The notes: generated by a model not told the origin, from the letters alone. Shown: positions 40,358 through 49,152, counted from the first letter of the stretch. The stretch: DNA of 64,000 bases from Rubrivirga marina (GCF_002283365.1 NZ_MQWD01000001.1:4115941-4179940); one strand, 5' to 3'. Translations and numbers: made by a program.

Positions 40358-42016
40358 ATGGCTCGCCGTCTTTTTCTCTTCGCCCTGCTGCTCTTGCCGG
40401 GCTCAGCCCTAGCCCAGCGCGAGGGGTTGCTCCAGATCGGGAGCCCGCTCTCGGACCTCATCCGCCGGCAGGCCACGCTCGGGACGGTCCCGCAGGCCAC
40501 GGCCGACGCCCTCCCGATCCCGGCCGGCGAGGCCACCGCCCTCCTCGACTCGATCGCGGCCGACCCCGTTGCCCTCGCGGCCCTCTCCCCCGCCGACCGC
40601 CAGCTCGTGGAGCGGTACCGGTCGCGGGAGCCGGCCTCGGCGTTCGGTTGGACGCCCCCATACGGGTTTTACGGCGACGGCGTCTCGCCCGTCCACGTCG
40701 AGGGCGACGGCTACGCCCTCGAACTGGCGCCGATCATCGGCGCGTCGATCGGGCCGACGCAGCGGACCGATCGCGGCGAGCGAGACCCGACGGCGCCGGT
40801 CTACCAGAACACCCGCGGGTTCCGGACGGCGGGGCGCCTCGGGCGCCTCTACTTCGAGGCCCGGGCGACCGAGAACCAGCGGCGGCCCGCCGTCTATGCC
40901 TATTACGAGGCTGGCGACACGGCCCCCCGCTATGGGTTCGTCAAGGACATCGGCGACGACGCCTACGACTACTTCACGGCCGAGGGCGGCGTCGGCTACC
41001 GCGACCGGTTCGTCGACGTCCGGTTCGCGCGCGACCGGAACCAGTGGGGCCCGGGCGCCGGGACGCTCTTCCTCTCGAACTACGCCGCGCCCTACGACCA
41101 CCTCCACCTCGGGGCCACGGCCGGTCCACTCCGCTACACGATGGCCGTCGCCCGGTTCACGACCCCCGAGCGCGACGGGCGCGGCGCCGACACCGTCCTC
41201 CCCTCCAAGTTCGCGGCCTTCCACCGGGTCTCGGTGGAGTTCGGCCGGTTCGAGGCCGAGGCCTTCGAGGCCGTCGTGTTCCACGACGACACGCTCCGCG
41301 GCAACCGGCGCGGCCCGGAGATCGGGTACCTCAACCCCGTCATCTTCTACCGCGCCGTCGAGAGCGAGCTCGGCTCCGGCGACAACGCCCTCATCGGCCT
41401 CGGCGGCGCCGTCCGCCCCGTCGACGGCGTCCGGCTCTACGGGCAGGTCCTGATCGACGAGTTCGTGGCCGACCGGTTCTTCGAGGACTCGTGGGTCAAC
41501 AAGTGGGGCATCCTCGCCGGGGCCCACGTGGTCGACCTCGGGCTGCCGGGCCTCGAGGTCCGCGCCGAGTACGCCCGGCTCCGGCCGTATCTCTACGGCC
41601 ACCGGAGCACGTTCAGCGCCTACGTCCACTACGACGACGTCCTCGGGCACCCCGTCGGGCCCAACGCCGACGACCTTTCGCTCTTCCTCCGCTACCGCCC
41701 GACCGTCCGGGCGACGGCCCAGGTGCTCGCCGCGCGATCCCGGCGTGGGCGCGACTCCGACAGCCTCTTCGTCGGCGCCGACCCGCGCGTGTCGTACTTC
41801 GAGCGGGCCAGCAACGCGTCGCCGACGTTCGACGGCGTCCGCCAGACGGAATGGCTGGTCGAGGGCTCCCTCGCCTACGAGGTCCTGCCCCGCCTCGTCG
41901 TCGAAGCCGCCGGACTCTACCAGGCCGTCGACGACGCCGAGCGCGGGCTCGACCGGGCCGCGGCCGTGACGTTCGGGCTCCGGTGGGAGCTCCCGTTCCA
42001 GAGCGTCCGCTACTAG
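40358..42016 (+). CDS. Wzi-like capsule-assembly outer-membrane protein
   Basis: A 552-residue exported protein (MARRLFLFALLLLPGSALAQ). An N-terminal helical segment (about 25-90) precedes a beta-barrel. Wzi-family features: RFARDRNQWGPGAGTLFLSN followed by APYDHLHLGA, GPLRYTMAVARF, GPEIGYLNPVIFYRAVE and the EYARLRPYLYGH block. Wzi proteins anchor or position capsular polysaccharide at the cell surface; Bacteroidota carry many copies. No polysaccharide locus is nearby, so the substrate is unclear. The last strand ends SVRY. Confidence 0.75.
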   Translation: MARRLFLFALLLLPGSALAQREGLLQIGSPLSDLIRRQATLGTVPQATADALPIPAGEATALLDSIAADPVALAALSPADRQLVERYRSREPASAFGWTPPYGFYGDGVSPVHVEGDGYALELAPIIGASIGPTQRTDRGERDPTAPVYQNTRGFRTAGRLGRLYFEARATENQRRPAVYAYYEAGDTAPRYGFVKDIGDDAYDYFTAEGGVGYRDRFVDVRFARDRNQWGPGAGTLFLSNYAAPYDHLHLGATAGPLRYTMAVARFTTPERDGRGADTVLPSKFAAFHRVSVEFGRFEAEAFEAVVFHDDTLRGNRRGPEIGYLNPVIFYRAVESELGSGDNALIGLGGAVRPVDGVRLYGQVLIDEFVADRFFEDSWVNKWGILAGAHVVDLGLPGLEVRAEYARLRPYLYGHRSTFSAYVHYDDVLGHPVGPNADDLSLFLRYRPTVRATAQVLAARSRRGRDSDSLFVGADPRVSYFERASNASPTFDGVRQTEWLVEGSLAYEVLPRLVVEAAGLYQAVDDAERGLDRAAAVTFGLRWELPFQSVRY

Positions 42017-42039
42017 CCGGTCCAGGGGCTGGCTCCGCT

Positions 42040-42057
42040 CGCCTCGGCGCCGAGGCG
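42040..42057. terminator. Perfect 18-bp palindrome of the dispersed family
   Basis: CGCCTCGGCGCCGAGGCG sits 24 bases after the Wzi-like stop, between convergent genes. Probable terminator. Confidence 0.6.
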
Positions 42058-42082
42058 GACCGAAACGGGATGCCGAAACGGA

Positions 42083-42116
42083 AGCGGGGCCGCCGCTCGA
42101 TCGCGACGGCCCCGCT
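42083..42116. terminator. Second hairpin between the convergent genes
   Basis: AGCGGGGCCG (42083-42092) pairs with CGGCCCCGCT (42107-42116), a 10-bp stem with a 14-base loop, 20 bases beyond the stop of the minus-strand gene. Probably terminates that gene. Confidence 0.6.
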
Positions 42117-42135
42117 CGTCCGGAAGGCTCCAGGC

Positions 42136-42708
42136 CTAGACGTCGGCCGTCGCGGCCCAGGCCTCCTGAGTGGCGCGGACGGCCTGCTGGCCGACCGAGG
42201 CGTCGAGCGACTTGTCCTCGTTCGCCAACTCGGCGGCGACGACCGTGCAGACGGCCTCGGAGAGCCGGCCGATGAGGCCCGTGAGGTCCTTGAGGTTGGT
42301 GATCGCGAGCTCGGCGAGGTCGTCGGCCTTGAGCGCGAGCGCCGACGTGTACAGCATGTGGTAGCTGACGGCGGCGAGGCTCGTGGCCGTGTACGTATCA
42401 CGGACCATGCGCGAGACCTTGTCGGTCTGGCGAATCTGGTCGTAGAAGCCGGCAGCGACGCCGAGAGCGCCGGTCACGGCCTCCTTGACGGCCTCCTTGA
42501 CACCGCCGTCCTCGGTCCGCTCGTTGTAGGCCTCCAGCGCCGACACGTGGCGCGACAGCGCAGACTTGAGCGAGGTGAGGACGCTGACGGCGTCGGGGTA
42601 CCGGGCGGTGTCGTCCGAGGCGAGCTGGCGCTCGACGGCCTTGAGGATGTGGCCCTCGACGGCCGCCATGTCGGTGACGTAGTTGTTGAGGATGTCGTTG
42701 CGGTCCAT
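42136..42708 (-). CDS. Ferritin-like four-helix protein (DUF892/YciF-like)
   Basis: A 190-residue soluble, all-helical protein. The start MDRNDILNNYVTDMAAVEGH ILKAVE fits the first helix of the YciF/DUF892 group, with helix 2 (LTSLKSALSRHVSALEAYNE), a Gly-rich hinge, helix 3 (DTYTATSLAAVSYHMLYTSA) and helix 4 (LTGLIGRLSEAVCTVVAAEL). Family members are stress-induced ferritin-like proteins of unsettled function. The expected Glu/His metal ligands are only partly present, so iron binding is uncertain. Single-gene unit ended by a hairpin. Confidence 0.55.
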   Translation of the reverse strand: MDRNDILNNYVTDMAAVEGHILKAVERQLASDDTARYPDAVSVLTSLKSALSRHVSALEAYNERTEDGGVKEAVKEAVTGALGVAAGFYDQIRQTDKVSRMVRDTYTATSLAAVSYHMLYTSALALKADDLAELAITNLKDLTGLIGRLSEAVCTVVAAELANEDKSLDASVGQQAVRATQEAWAATADV

Positions 42709-42841
42709 AGCAGAGGGGGGAGCGGTGAGAAGGGACCGCTTGGACCGGCCCTGCTCCTGGCCGTTCCGCCCGATGGCGACGTGGGCGGCTAATTCTCTAG
42801 CCCGCCACGCGATCTCGGGGGCCGCCTGACCCGCCCGTCCG

Positions 42842-45157
42842 CTAGCGGATGAGCGCCACCTTCCCGTACATCGTCGAGCCGTCGGAGCCGGCCGCGGCCA
42901 CGACGTACACGCCAGACGGGACCAGCGCGCCGCCTTCGTCCCGACCGTCCCACCGGAACGACCCGCCGCGGACCTCCGCGGCGTACACCACGTCGCCGGC
43001 GACGGTCATCACGCGGACCTGCGACACCGCCGTCGACAACCCGCTCACGACCACGCCCGACGCGTCGGACGACGGCCGGTACGGCGAGGGGACGGTCGTG
43101 AGGGTCTCAGATCCGGGACGTGCACGTGTGGCGTCGCCGGGCGCGCTGAAGAGGCCCTCGTCCGTGACGAAGTAGACGCGACCGGTCCCCGGATCGACGG
43201 AGACCGCGAGGACGCCGTCGCTCGGGAGCGGGCTGGTGTCCGAGTTGACCGTCCGGACGATCCCAGTCCCCTCGGCGTCGACGAGGTAGGCGCCGCTGGA
43301 GGTCGCGACCCAGATCTGCCCCGCCGGGTCCACCTCAAGGTCGTTGACGGCGACATCACGGAGGAGGTAGCTCGTGCCATCGGCCGTGAGGGGCCACTGG
43401 GGCGCGGCCAGGCTGGGGTCGGCGGCGAACGCGTCGAGCGGGCGGAACACGGAGGCGATGCCGCGGGCCGTGCCGAGCCAAACCCGCCCGTCCGGGGTCA
43501 CGACGACGTCGCGGACGTCGGGGTCAGGGAGGCCGGTCCCCGTCGTCGAGCTCCCGGTGAACCGGGTGGCGCGGTCGTCGGCCGCCGAGAGCGGGTCGGC
43601 CCCGGTGTCCCACACGCCGAGGCCGTTGGAGCCGAGGGCGAGCCACTTCTGCCCGAGCCGGTCGATGGCGATCCGGAAGGCCTCGGCGGTCGGCGGGATC
43701 CCGGAGCCCGATGGGTAGGGGAAGCCCTGCCAGCTTTCGCCGTCGAACCGGTGGAGCGGGAACTCCGAGAAGTTGAGGACCCACGCCGCGTCATCGTCGT
43801 CGACCGCCACGTCGCGGACGACGACGTAGCTCGGGTCCCCGCCCGGGAAGGGGCGGAGCGACGAGTTCGTCTCGTCGTAGGTCGTGACGTCGTCGTCGCG
43901 GAAGACGGTGACGCCGTCGCCGTTCGAGCCCGCGTAGAAGGTGCCGTCCGGGCCGACCGACGCCGAAATCCACGACGTCCGGCCAATGTCGAGTGTGGCG
44001 TCCCCCGTCCGGTAGGTCGTCCACGTGCCGTCCTCCAGCCGGTTGACCGAGGCGAACGTCGCCGCCTCGAGCCGGTCGGTCACGGCCCACACCACGCCGT
44101 CGTCGCTGACGTCGAGGTCGAGGATGCCCGTGGAGAGCGGGCCCGGCGGGGCGACGGGCTCCGCGGTCACGGGGTTGTTCCCCGGCGCGGGCGACGGCGG
44201 CAGCGGCAACAGACCGCTCACCCGGTCCCCCACCCAGGGCCGCCCGTCCGGACCGATGACGACCCCCGAGAGCGCCGACGCCCCGGCGATCTCGTAGCGG
44301 GACGCCGACTGGCCCGGCCGCGTGGCGTAGGCGAACGGGCGAGCCGAGACGTAGAGGAACTCGCCACCCACTGCGAGCGACGTCATGGCATCGTCGGCGA
44401 AGATCTGGCGCTCGTAGGCCCCGCCCGCCGCCCGCCGGTACAGGTCGCGCGCGCCGGCCGGGCCGCCGCCCACGTAGACCGCGCCGTCGAAGAGGGCCAG
44501 GCTGTAGGCCGGCCCCTCGAAGGCCTCCTCGCGAGCCCACGCGCTCGGCGCCTGGAGGTTGCCCGCGTCGCGCGGGGCGCGGACGAGCCCCCCGTCGGTC
44601 GCGACCCACAGGCCCGGGCTCCCGTCGGGGAGGGGCGCCTCCAAGACGTCGTTGGCCCCGGTCCCGCCCTCGAGGTCGGCGAACCGCGGGTACGAGTTGC
44701 GGACGCGCTCGGCCGCCGCGTCGAACACGACGACGCCGAAGTCGGTCGCCACGTAGAGCACGTCGCCGCTCACGACGATCCGACGGACGCCGCGCGCGGG
44801 GTACTGGTTGGCCCGTGTGATCTCGTGGAAGGGGCGGGCCTCGCGCGCCTCGGGGTCGTACCGCTCGAGGACGCCGTCGGCGTACCCGATCCACAGGACG
44901 CCCCGGGCCTCGTCGAACGCAAGAGCGCCGACCGAGCCGCCCTCGATCGCGCCAGCGGCCGTCTCCGTGAGGAGTTCGCCCGTCTCGACGTCGTAGAAGA
45001 AGATGCCGGCGTCGCTGGCCGCCCACAGCCCGTCCGGGGCGGAGGCAACGGCCGTAACCTCGGTGTAGGCGGGGTAGGCCTGCCAGCCGACGGTCGACTG
45101 GGCCGAGGCGGAAACGGTGAGGAGGCAGCCGACGAGCAGCGCGAGCGGGGTCCGCAT
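42842..45157 (-). CDS. PorZ-like two-propeller protein with C-terminal sorting-type domain
   Basis: A 771-residue exported protein (signal peptide MRTPLALLVGCLLTVSASAQ). The mature start STVGWQAYPAYTEVTAVASAPDGLWAASDAGIFFYD fits the first blade of PorZ-type proteins; about a dozen propeller blades follow in two domains (LWVATDGGLV, VGDRVSGLLPL, FYAGSNGDGVTVF, VWLGTARGIASVF, IWVATSSGAYLV). The last 80 residues (SGVVVSGLSTAVSQVRVMTV ... GVYVVAAAGSDG) form a beta-sandwich of sorting-domain type. Length and order match PorZ (about 775 residues), the T9SS component that delivers A-LPS to the sortase; a two-component-regulator propeller protein is the alternative. It is 50 bases downstream of ribH on the same strand. 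Confidence 0.65.
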   Translation of the reverse strand: MRTPLALLVGCLLTVSASAQSTVGWQAYPAYTEVTAVASAPDGLWAASDAGIFFYDVETGELLTETAAGAIEGGSVGALAFDEARGVLWIGYADGVLERYDPEAREARPFHEITRANQYPARGVRRIVVSGDVLYVATDFGVVVFDAAAERVRNSYPRFADLEGGTGANDVLEAPLPDGSPGLWVATDGGLVRAPRDAGNLQAPSAWAREEAFEGPAYSLALFDGAVYVGGGPAGARDLYRRAAGGAYERQIFADDAMTSLAVGGEFLYVSARPFAYATRPGQSASRYEIAGASALSGVVIGPDGRPWVGDRVSGLLPLPPSPAPGNNPVTAEPVAPPGPLSTGILDLDVSDDGVVWAVTDRLEAATFASVNRLEDGTWTTYRTGDATLDIGRTSWISASVGPDGTFYAGSNGDGVTVFRDDDVTTYDETNSSLRPFPGGDPSYVVVRDVAVDDDDAAWVLNFSEFPLHRFDGESWQGFPYPSGSGIPPTAEAFRIAIDRLGQKWLALGSNGLGVWDTGADPLSAADDRATRFTGSSTTGTGLPDPDVRDVVVTPDGRVWLGTARGIASVFRPLDAFAADPSLAAPQWPLTADGTSYLLRDVAVNDLEVDPAGQIWVATSSGAYLVDAEGTGIVRTVNSDTSPLPSDGVLAVSVDPGTGRVYFVTDEGLFSAPGDATRARPGSETLTTVPSPYRPSSDASGVVVSGLSTAVSQVRVMTVAGDVVYAAEVRGGSFRWDGRDEGGALVPSGVYVVAAAGSDGSTMYGKVALIR

Positions 45158-45206
45158 GAGGGCGGGAGGGGGGGTTCGCGTAGCGGTCGTCGGGAGCGGT
45201 GCGGGG

Positions 45207-45680
45207 CTAGCGGCCGATCTGGGCCGTGAGGTTGACCATCTCGACGGCGGCCGCGGCCGCCTCGGCGCCCTTGTTGCCGGCCTTGGTGCCGGCCCGCTCC
45301 CACGCCTGTTCGATCGTGTCGACCGTGAGCACGCCAAAGAGGACGGGGACGCCCGTCTGCATCGCCGCCTGCTGACAGCCGCTGGCCACGCCCGAGGCCA
45401 CGTAGTCGAAGTGGGCCGTGGCCCCGCGGATGACGGCGCCGAGGCAGATCACGGCGTCGTAGGTGCCCGAGTTGGCGAGGCCGTGGGCGACGATCGGGAT
45501 CTCGAACGCGCCCGGGCACCAGGCCACGTCGACGGTGTCGAGGTCGGCGCCGTGGCGGCCGAGCGCGTCGAGGGCGCCCTCGAGGAGGCGCCGGGTGATG
45601 GCCTCGTTGAACCGGCTCGCGACGACGGCGTAGCGCGCGCCGTCGGGCGAGACGAGGGATCCTTCGTAGGTCGTGGGCAT
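45207..45680 (-). CDS. ribH: 6,7-dimethyl-8-ribityllumazine synthase
   Basis: A 157-residue cytoplasmic enzyme of riboflavin synthesis, joining 5-amino-6-ribitylaminouracil and 3,4-dihydroxybutanone phosphate. Motifs: [50 protein letters not shown] with the catalytic His in the expected spot, and [24 protein letters not shown] at the phosphate site. Length is typical for the family, which forms 60-mer or decamer shells. The ATG is 84 bases from the divergent acyltransferase ATG. TTACCTTGCGG on the minus strand near 45703 may be its -7 region. Confidence 0.96.
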   Translation of the reverse strand: MPTTYEGSLVSPDGARYAVVASRFNEAITRRLLEGALDALGRHGADLDTVDVAWCPGAFEIPIVAHGLANSGTYDAVICLGAVIRGATAHFDYVASGVASGCQQAAMQTGVPVLFGVLTVDTIEQAWERAGTKAGNKGAEAAAAAVEMVNLTAQIGR

Positions 45681-45751
45681 GCGTCGGGAGAGGCGGCCCG
45701 CAAGGTAACGCCCCCTCACGGCGGCTTCGATCCATCCCGGAGGGCCCTACG

Positions 45752-45759
45752 TAGCTTTC
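45752..45759 (+). promoter_or_regulatory. -7-like element only 5 bases before a start codon
   Basis: TAGCTTTC (7 of 8 to TAnnTTTG) ends at 45759 and the ATG is at 45765, so transcription should start at or next to the A of the ATG, giving a leaderless message. Confidence 0.5.
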
Positions 45760-45764
45760 GCACC

Positions 45765-46466
45765 ATGCTCGCATCCGCCTCTCCGGACGCGCCAGCGGAG
45801 GCGCCCCGCCTCCTCTCCGCGGACGCCGTCCTCCCCGCCCTGCCGCCGTCGGCCCCGAGGCAGGGCCACCCGCGCTGGCTGCGGGCGCTCGGGCGTTGGA
45901 CGCTGAGGGCGCTCGGATGGCGGTTCGTCGGCGGCTTCGCCGACCGGCCGCGGCAGGTCCTCATCGGCGCGCCGCACACGTCGAACTGGGACGGCATCGT
46001 GGGGCTGGCGGCAGCCGCCGCATGCGACGTCGGGATCCACGTGTTCGCGAAGCGTCAGCTCTTCTGGGGGCCCATCGGGTGGGGCCTGCGGGCGTTCGGC
46101 GGCGTGCCGGTCGAGCGGTCGGCGCCCGGCGGGCTCGTCGGCCGCGCCGTCGCCGCGCTCACCGCCGGAGGTCCCGAGTTCGTCGCGATCACGCCCGAGG
46201 GCACGCGGAGCGCCGTCGCGCACTGGAAGACCGGGTTCCACCGGATGGCCGTCGAGGCGGGCGTGCCGATCTGCGTGGTCGCCCTCGACTGGGGGCGCAA
46301 GGAGATCGGCGTGAAGGGGACGCTCGTTCCCTCCGGCGACTTCGACGCCGACCTCGCCGCCATCGGCGCGCTCCTCGCGGGCGTCGAGGGCCGCCACCCC
46401 GAGCGCGCGACGCTCCCGCCCGCGGGCACCGCGGCTTCGGCCGGCAGCGGCTCCGCGGTCCGGTAG
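45765..46466 (+). CDS. Lysophospholipid/1-acylglycerol-phosphate acyltransferase-like protein
   Basis: A 233-residue protein of the PlsC superfamily. Motif I, HTSNWDG (H-x4-D), and motif III, ITPEGTRS, supply the catalytic and phosphate-binding residues; FAKRQLFWGPIGWGLRAFGG between them carries the substrate-pocket motif. The first 45 residues are Pro/Ala-rich and variable. Members esterify lysophosphatidic acid or other lysolipids at the inner membrane. No strong membrane helix is seen, so it is likely a peripheral enzyme. A putative promoter lies immediately before the ATG; a later start is possible. It ends exactly where a hairpin between convergent genes begins. Confidence 0.85.
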   Translation: MLASASPDAPAEAPRLLSADAVLPALPPSAPRQGHPRWLRALGRWTLRALGWRFVGGFADRPRQVLIGAPHTSNWDGIVGLAAAAACDVGIHVFAKRQLFWGPIGWGLRAFGGVPVERSAPGGLVGRAVAALTAGGPEFVAITPEGTRSAVAHWKTGFHRMAVEAGVPICVVALDWGRKEIGVKGTLVPSGDFDADLAAIGALLAGVEGRHPERATLPPAGTAASAGSGSAVR

Positions 46467-46491
46467 GCCCGCCTCGGTCGGCCGCCGGGCC
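46466..46491. terminator. Short hairpin spanning the gap between two convergent stops
   Basis: GGCCCG and CGGGCC enclose a half-palindrome (CCTCGG) of the dispersed family. The structure uses the last base of one stop codon and the first of the opposing stop. Confidence 0.45.
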
Positions 46492-47549
46492 TATCCGGCC
46501 TCCTCGCTCTCCGGCTCGCGCTTCGGCCCGCCCGCCTCGGGCTTGCCCTCGACGTAGTTGTGGAAGACCCGGCTCGTGGGATACGCCAAGTCCACGTCGT
46601 CGCGCGCGGCGAACCGGTCGAGCACGGCCTCCCACACGTCCTGCTCGCTCCCGCGCACGCGGCGCGGCGCCACGAGGTACCGCATCGTGAGCTGGACGCC
46701 CTCGCCCACGACGCTCGTGTAGACCGTCGGCGTGAGCTTCGAGTAGAAGATGAAGTACTCCCGCGCGGCCCGGCGGAGCGTCCGCTCGGCGTCCTCCGAC
46801 AGGTGGTCGGCGCACTCGTGCGCGACGTCGAGGAGGATCTGCTTGGCCGCCCGCCAGTCGCTCTCGAACGTGACCACGACGGGCACCTCGTGCCACACGT
46901 AGGCGAACGTGCCCGTGTGGTTCGTGACCGAGTCCGAGAAGACCCACCCGTTCGGGAGGTGGACGATCCGGCCCGTCGACTGGCCCGCACCGGTCACCGT
47001 GCCGACCTCAAGGAGCGTGAACTGGAACAGGCGCTGGTCGATCACGTCGCCCGTGTGGCCGTGGATCGTGATCCGATCGCCCGTGGCGAACGGACGGCGC
47101 CAGATGAGGAACGCCCAGCCGGCGAGGTCTACGAGCGGGTCCTTCAGCGCGATCGCCACGCCGGCCGTGAGGAGGCCGAGGAACGTGCTGATCGACCCGA
47201 TCGCGTCGGTCCAGATCCAGATCAGCGCGAGGATGCCGACGACGGTCGCGGCGTAGGTCGTCCCCTTGCGCCACTGGTACAGCTTGCGCGCGTCGTCGGC
47301 CGTCCGCCGCCGCACGACGCTCAGCACGATCTGCCGAACCGCCCACAGCACGACGATCAGGATGGCCGTGTAGACCAAGTCCTGCGTGAGCGTCTCGCCG
47401 AGGCCGACCAACTCGGCGAGCGCGTCCGTGCCCCGCTCGCCGAGCGTCGCGGTCCCCTCGGCGGCCTCCTGCGCGCGGGCCTTCACCGACCGCACGACGG
47501 GGTCCAGCGTGTCGGCGCGGGACGAGTCGGGAGCGGCGGTCTGGAGCAC
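46491..47549 (-). CDS. MscS-family mechanosensitive ion channel
   Basis: A 352-residue inner-membrane protein, GTG start. Helices at about 57-78 and 100-118 precede the pore helix (STFLGLLTAGVAIALKDPLVDLAGW), then the MscS beta domain (FATGDRITIHGHTGDVIDQRL with VHLPNGWVFSDSVTNHT) and a C-terminal alpha/beta domain (VVTFESDWRAAKQILLDVAH). It opens under membrane tension to release solutes after osmotic downshift. A Ser/Asp-rich N-terminus of about 50 residues lies outside the channel core. A clear intrinsic terminator of the upstream gene stands between it and the VKOR-DsbA gene, so it has its own promoter. Confidence 0.92.
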   Translation of the reverse strand: MLQTAAPDSSRADTLDPVVRSVKARAQEAAEGTATLGERGTDALAELVGLGETLTQDLVYTAILIVVLWAVRQIVLSVVRRRTADDARKLYQWRKGTTYAATVVGILALIWIWTDAIGSISTFLGLLTAGVAIALKDPLVDLAGWAFLIWRRPFATGDRITIHGHTGDVIDQRLFQFTLLEVGTVTGAGQSTGRIVHLPNGWVFSDSVTNHTGTFAYVWHEVPVVVTFESDWRAAKQILLDVAHECADHLSEDAERTLRRAAREYFIFYSKLTPTVYTSVVGEGVQLTMRYLVAPRRVRGSEQDVWEAVLDRFAARDDVDLAYPTSRVFHNYVEGKPEAGGPKREPESEEAG

Positions 47550-47562
47550 GGGGGCGGAAGCG

Positions 47563-47600
47563 AAAAAGGGCGGGCCGAGGTAGAACCCACCGGCCCGCCC
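47563..47600 (-). terminator. Rho-independent terminator of the VKOR-DsbA gene
   Basis: On the minus strand, GGGCGGGCCG pairs with CGGCCCGCCC (10 bp, 13-base loop) and is followed by TTTTTCGC. It lies 27 bases past the stop. This is the clearest classical terminator in the window. Confidence 0.85.
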
Positions 47601-47626
47601 GTCGATCCGGAGCGAGAGAGGCGCCG

Positions 47627-48946
47627 CTACTCGACGGCCTCGACCGCCGCGCCGACCGGCTCCGCCTCGGCGATGAACTCGGACAGGCAGCGCTCGCTAT
47701 AGGAGGCGTATGTCGGCGCGACGACGCGGCCGTTGATGGCCAGCTTCGGCACCGAGAGCCGGCCGTCGGTCGTCGAGAACGCCTCGCCGACGGCCTCGGC
47801 CTGGGCCTGGATCCGCGTGAGGTAGCCCTGGAGCTGCGACTCGTCCTCGAGCATGGCCTCGAACGCCGCCCCGTCCATCCCGACGGCGTCGACGGTCGCC
47901 ACGAGCTCTGGCATCGTCATGCCCCAGGTGGTGTCCTGGCGCCGGAACATCTCCTCCATGAGCTCAAAGAACCGGCCCTGCTCCTGCGCCACGGCCAGCG
48001 CGATGGCCTGGCCCACCGACTGCTGGCGGAGCGGGTACGGCACGTAGAAGTACTGCGCGGCCTCCGGGTTGCCCTCGATGAACGGCGTCAGGACCTCCTC
48101 GAGCTCGCGACAGTGCGGGCAGTTCGGGTCGAAGACGGTGACCACCTTGACCTCCGCGTCGGAATCGCCGAGGTAGGGGCCGTCCATGAACGGCGTGAGG
48201 TCCGCGATGGGCTCGATGTCGGGGTCGTAGGTGCAGGCGCCCGTGACGTCCTGGATGCGGCGCGGCGGGAGCTGCGTCTCGGCGTCGGCGCTCGCGAGGG
48301 GGTTGCCGGGGAGGTCGGCGCCCCCGTCGGCGCGGGCGGCGAGGCCGAAGGTGGCGGCGAGGAGGACGACGAAGCCGCCCAGCACGGGGACGTACGGGCG
48401 GAGCGCGGCGAGGCCCGTGGCCTCTCCGGCGAGGTGGCGGCGCTTGGTCGGGGCGGGGGCCCCGGGGGACTCGCCGAGGCGGCGGTGCTCGATCACGTGG
48501 AGAACGGTGAGGGTGAGGACGAGGACGGCCGACGTCATGCAGAGCACGCAGAACGAGCCGATCACGACCGCCTGGAGGTACACGAGGTACAGCGTGTAGA
48601 GGAAGCCGACGCCCACGATGCCGAACGACGCGAGCCGAAGCCGGTCGTCGCGGAGGGCGGCGTAGGCCAGCCGGAGCCCGGCGACGATCACGTAGAAGAT
48701 CAGGCCGAGCGTGATGTTCGGGATGCCGAGGAAGTCGGCGTACTCGCCCTCGGTCACGGTGGCGCAGCCGGAGGCCTCGCCGGTCGTGGCCGCGCCGGCC
48801 GAGAAGTCGACGTCGCCGAGGCCGGTGCAGCCGGCGGCGAACCCGTTCGCCTTCTGGAGCGCGAGGTGCGTCACGACGACGACGCCGAGGAGGGCGACCG
48901 CGACGATGACGCGGCGGAGGAGCGAGGTCTGTTCGGGGAGGGCCAT
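47627..48946 (-). CDS. Fused vitamin K epoxide reductase (VKOR)-DsbA thiol oxidase
   Basis: A 439-residue membrane enzyme that makes disulfides in the periplasm. Residues 1 to about 155 are a VKOR domain with four or five helices: the loop Cys pair near residues 40-60 (GCTGLG, SGCATV) and the active-site SFCVLCMTSA. A further helix (about 185-205) leads to a DsbA-like thioredoxin domain starting near 230 with FDPNCPHCRELEE as the catalytic CxxC, and cis-Pro in SVPKLAING. In such fusions VKOR reoxidises the thioredoxin domain using quinones. Two extra Cys (TGACTYD, RCLSEF) may be structural. A -7 box (TACCTTTT) precedes it at 48995-49002. Confidence 0.93.
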   Translation of the reverse strand: MALPEQTSLLRRVIVAVALLGVVVVTHLALQKANGFAAGCTGLGDVDFSAGAATTGEASGCATVTEGEYADFLGIPNITLGLIFYVIVAGLRLAYAALRDDRLRLASFGIVGVGFLYTLYLVYLQAVVIGSFCVLCMTSAVLVLTLTVLHVIEHRRLGESPGAPAPTKRRHLAGEATGLAALRPYVPVLGGFVVLLAATFGLAARADGGADLPGNPLASADAETQLPPRRIQDVTGACTYDPDIEPIADLTPFMDGPYLGDSDAEVKVVTVFDPNCPHCRELEEVLTPFIEGNPEAAQYFYVPYPLRQQSVGQAIALAVAQEQGRFFELMEEMFRRQDTTWGMTMPELVATVDAVGMDGAAFEAMLEDESQLQGYLTRIQAQAEAVGEAFSTTDGRLSVPKLAINGRVVAPTYASYSERCLSEFIAEAEPVGAAVEAVE

Positions 48947-48994
48947 AAATCGGGGGGAGGACGGCCGGGGTGCAACTGTGGGGCCGGACGGCCG

Positions 48995-49002
48995 AAAAGG
49001 TA
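48995..49002 (-). promoter_or_regulatory. -7 promoter element of the VKOR-DsbA gene
   Basis: Minus strand TACCTTTT, 7 of 8 to TAnnTTTG, about 49 bases before the ATG. The divergent BlaI promoter with its operators lies just beyond. Confidence 0.45.
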
Positions 49003-49075
49003 CGGACCGACGCGCCGACGCGACACCGACCGACCGCCCGCGCGCCAACGTCGGTGGACCCGGCGATGGTGTCAT

Positions 49076-49089
49076 GTTAAAAAAATAGC
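49076..49089. promoter_or_regulatory. Upstream BlaI operator-like site
   Basis: GTTAAAAAAATAGC, an imperfect dyad with the half-site TAGCACC on its right side, in an otherwise GC-rich region. It lies just upstream of the -35-like TTGACT of the blaI promoter and mirrors the perfect dyad at 49130. Confidence 0.6.
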
Positions 49090-49097
49090 ACCTCCCC

Positions 49098-49128
49098 TTG
49101 ACTCCTCCGACGGGGTGCCCTACGTTCT
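49098..49128 (+). promoter_or_regulatory. Promoter of the blaI-M56 operon
   Basis: TTGACT at 49098-49103, 17 bases, then TACGTTCT at 49121-49128. This fits both a sigma-70 spacing and the Bacteroidota TTG-N20-TAnnTTTG pattern. It is bracketed by two operator-like sites; transcription should begin near 49135, inside the downstream operator. Confidence 0.65.
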
Positions 49129-49129
49129 C

Positions 49130-49143
49130 GCTAAGATTTTAGC
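49130..49143. promoter_or_regulatory. Perfect operator dyad over the blaI transcript start
   Basis: GCTAAGATTTTAGC is a perfect dyad (GCTAA and TTAGC around GATT), followed by ACCC. It overlaps the predicted transcript start and ends 9 bases before the blaI ATG, the usual position for autorepression by BlaI/MecI. Confidence 0.7.
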
Positions 49144-49152
49144 ACCCACCCC

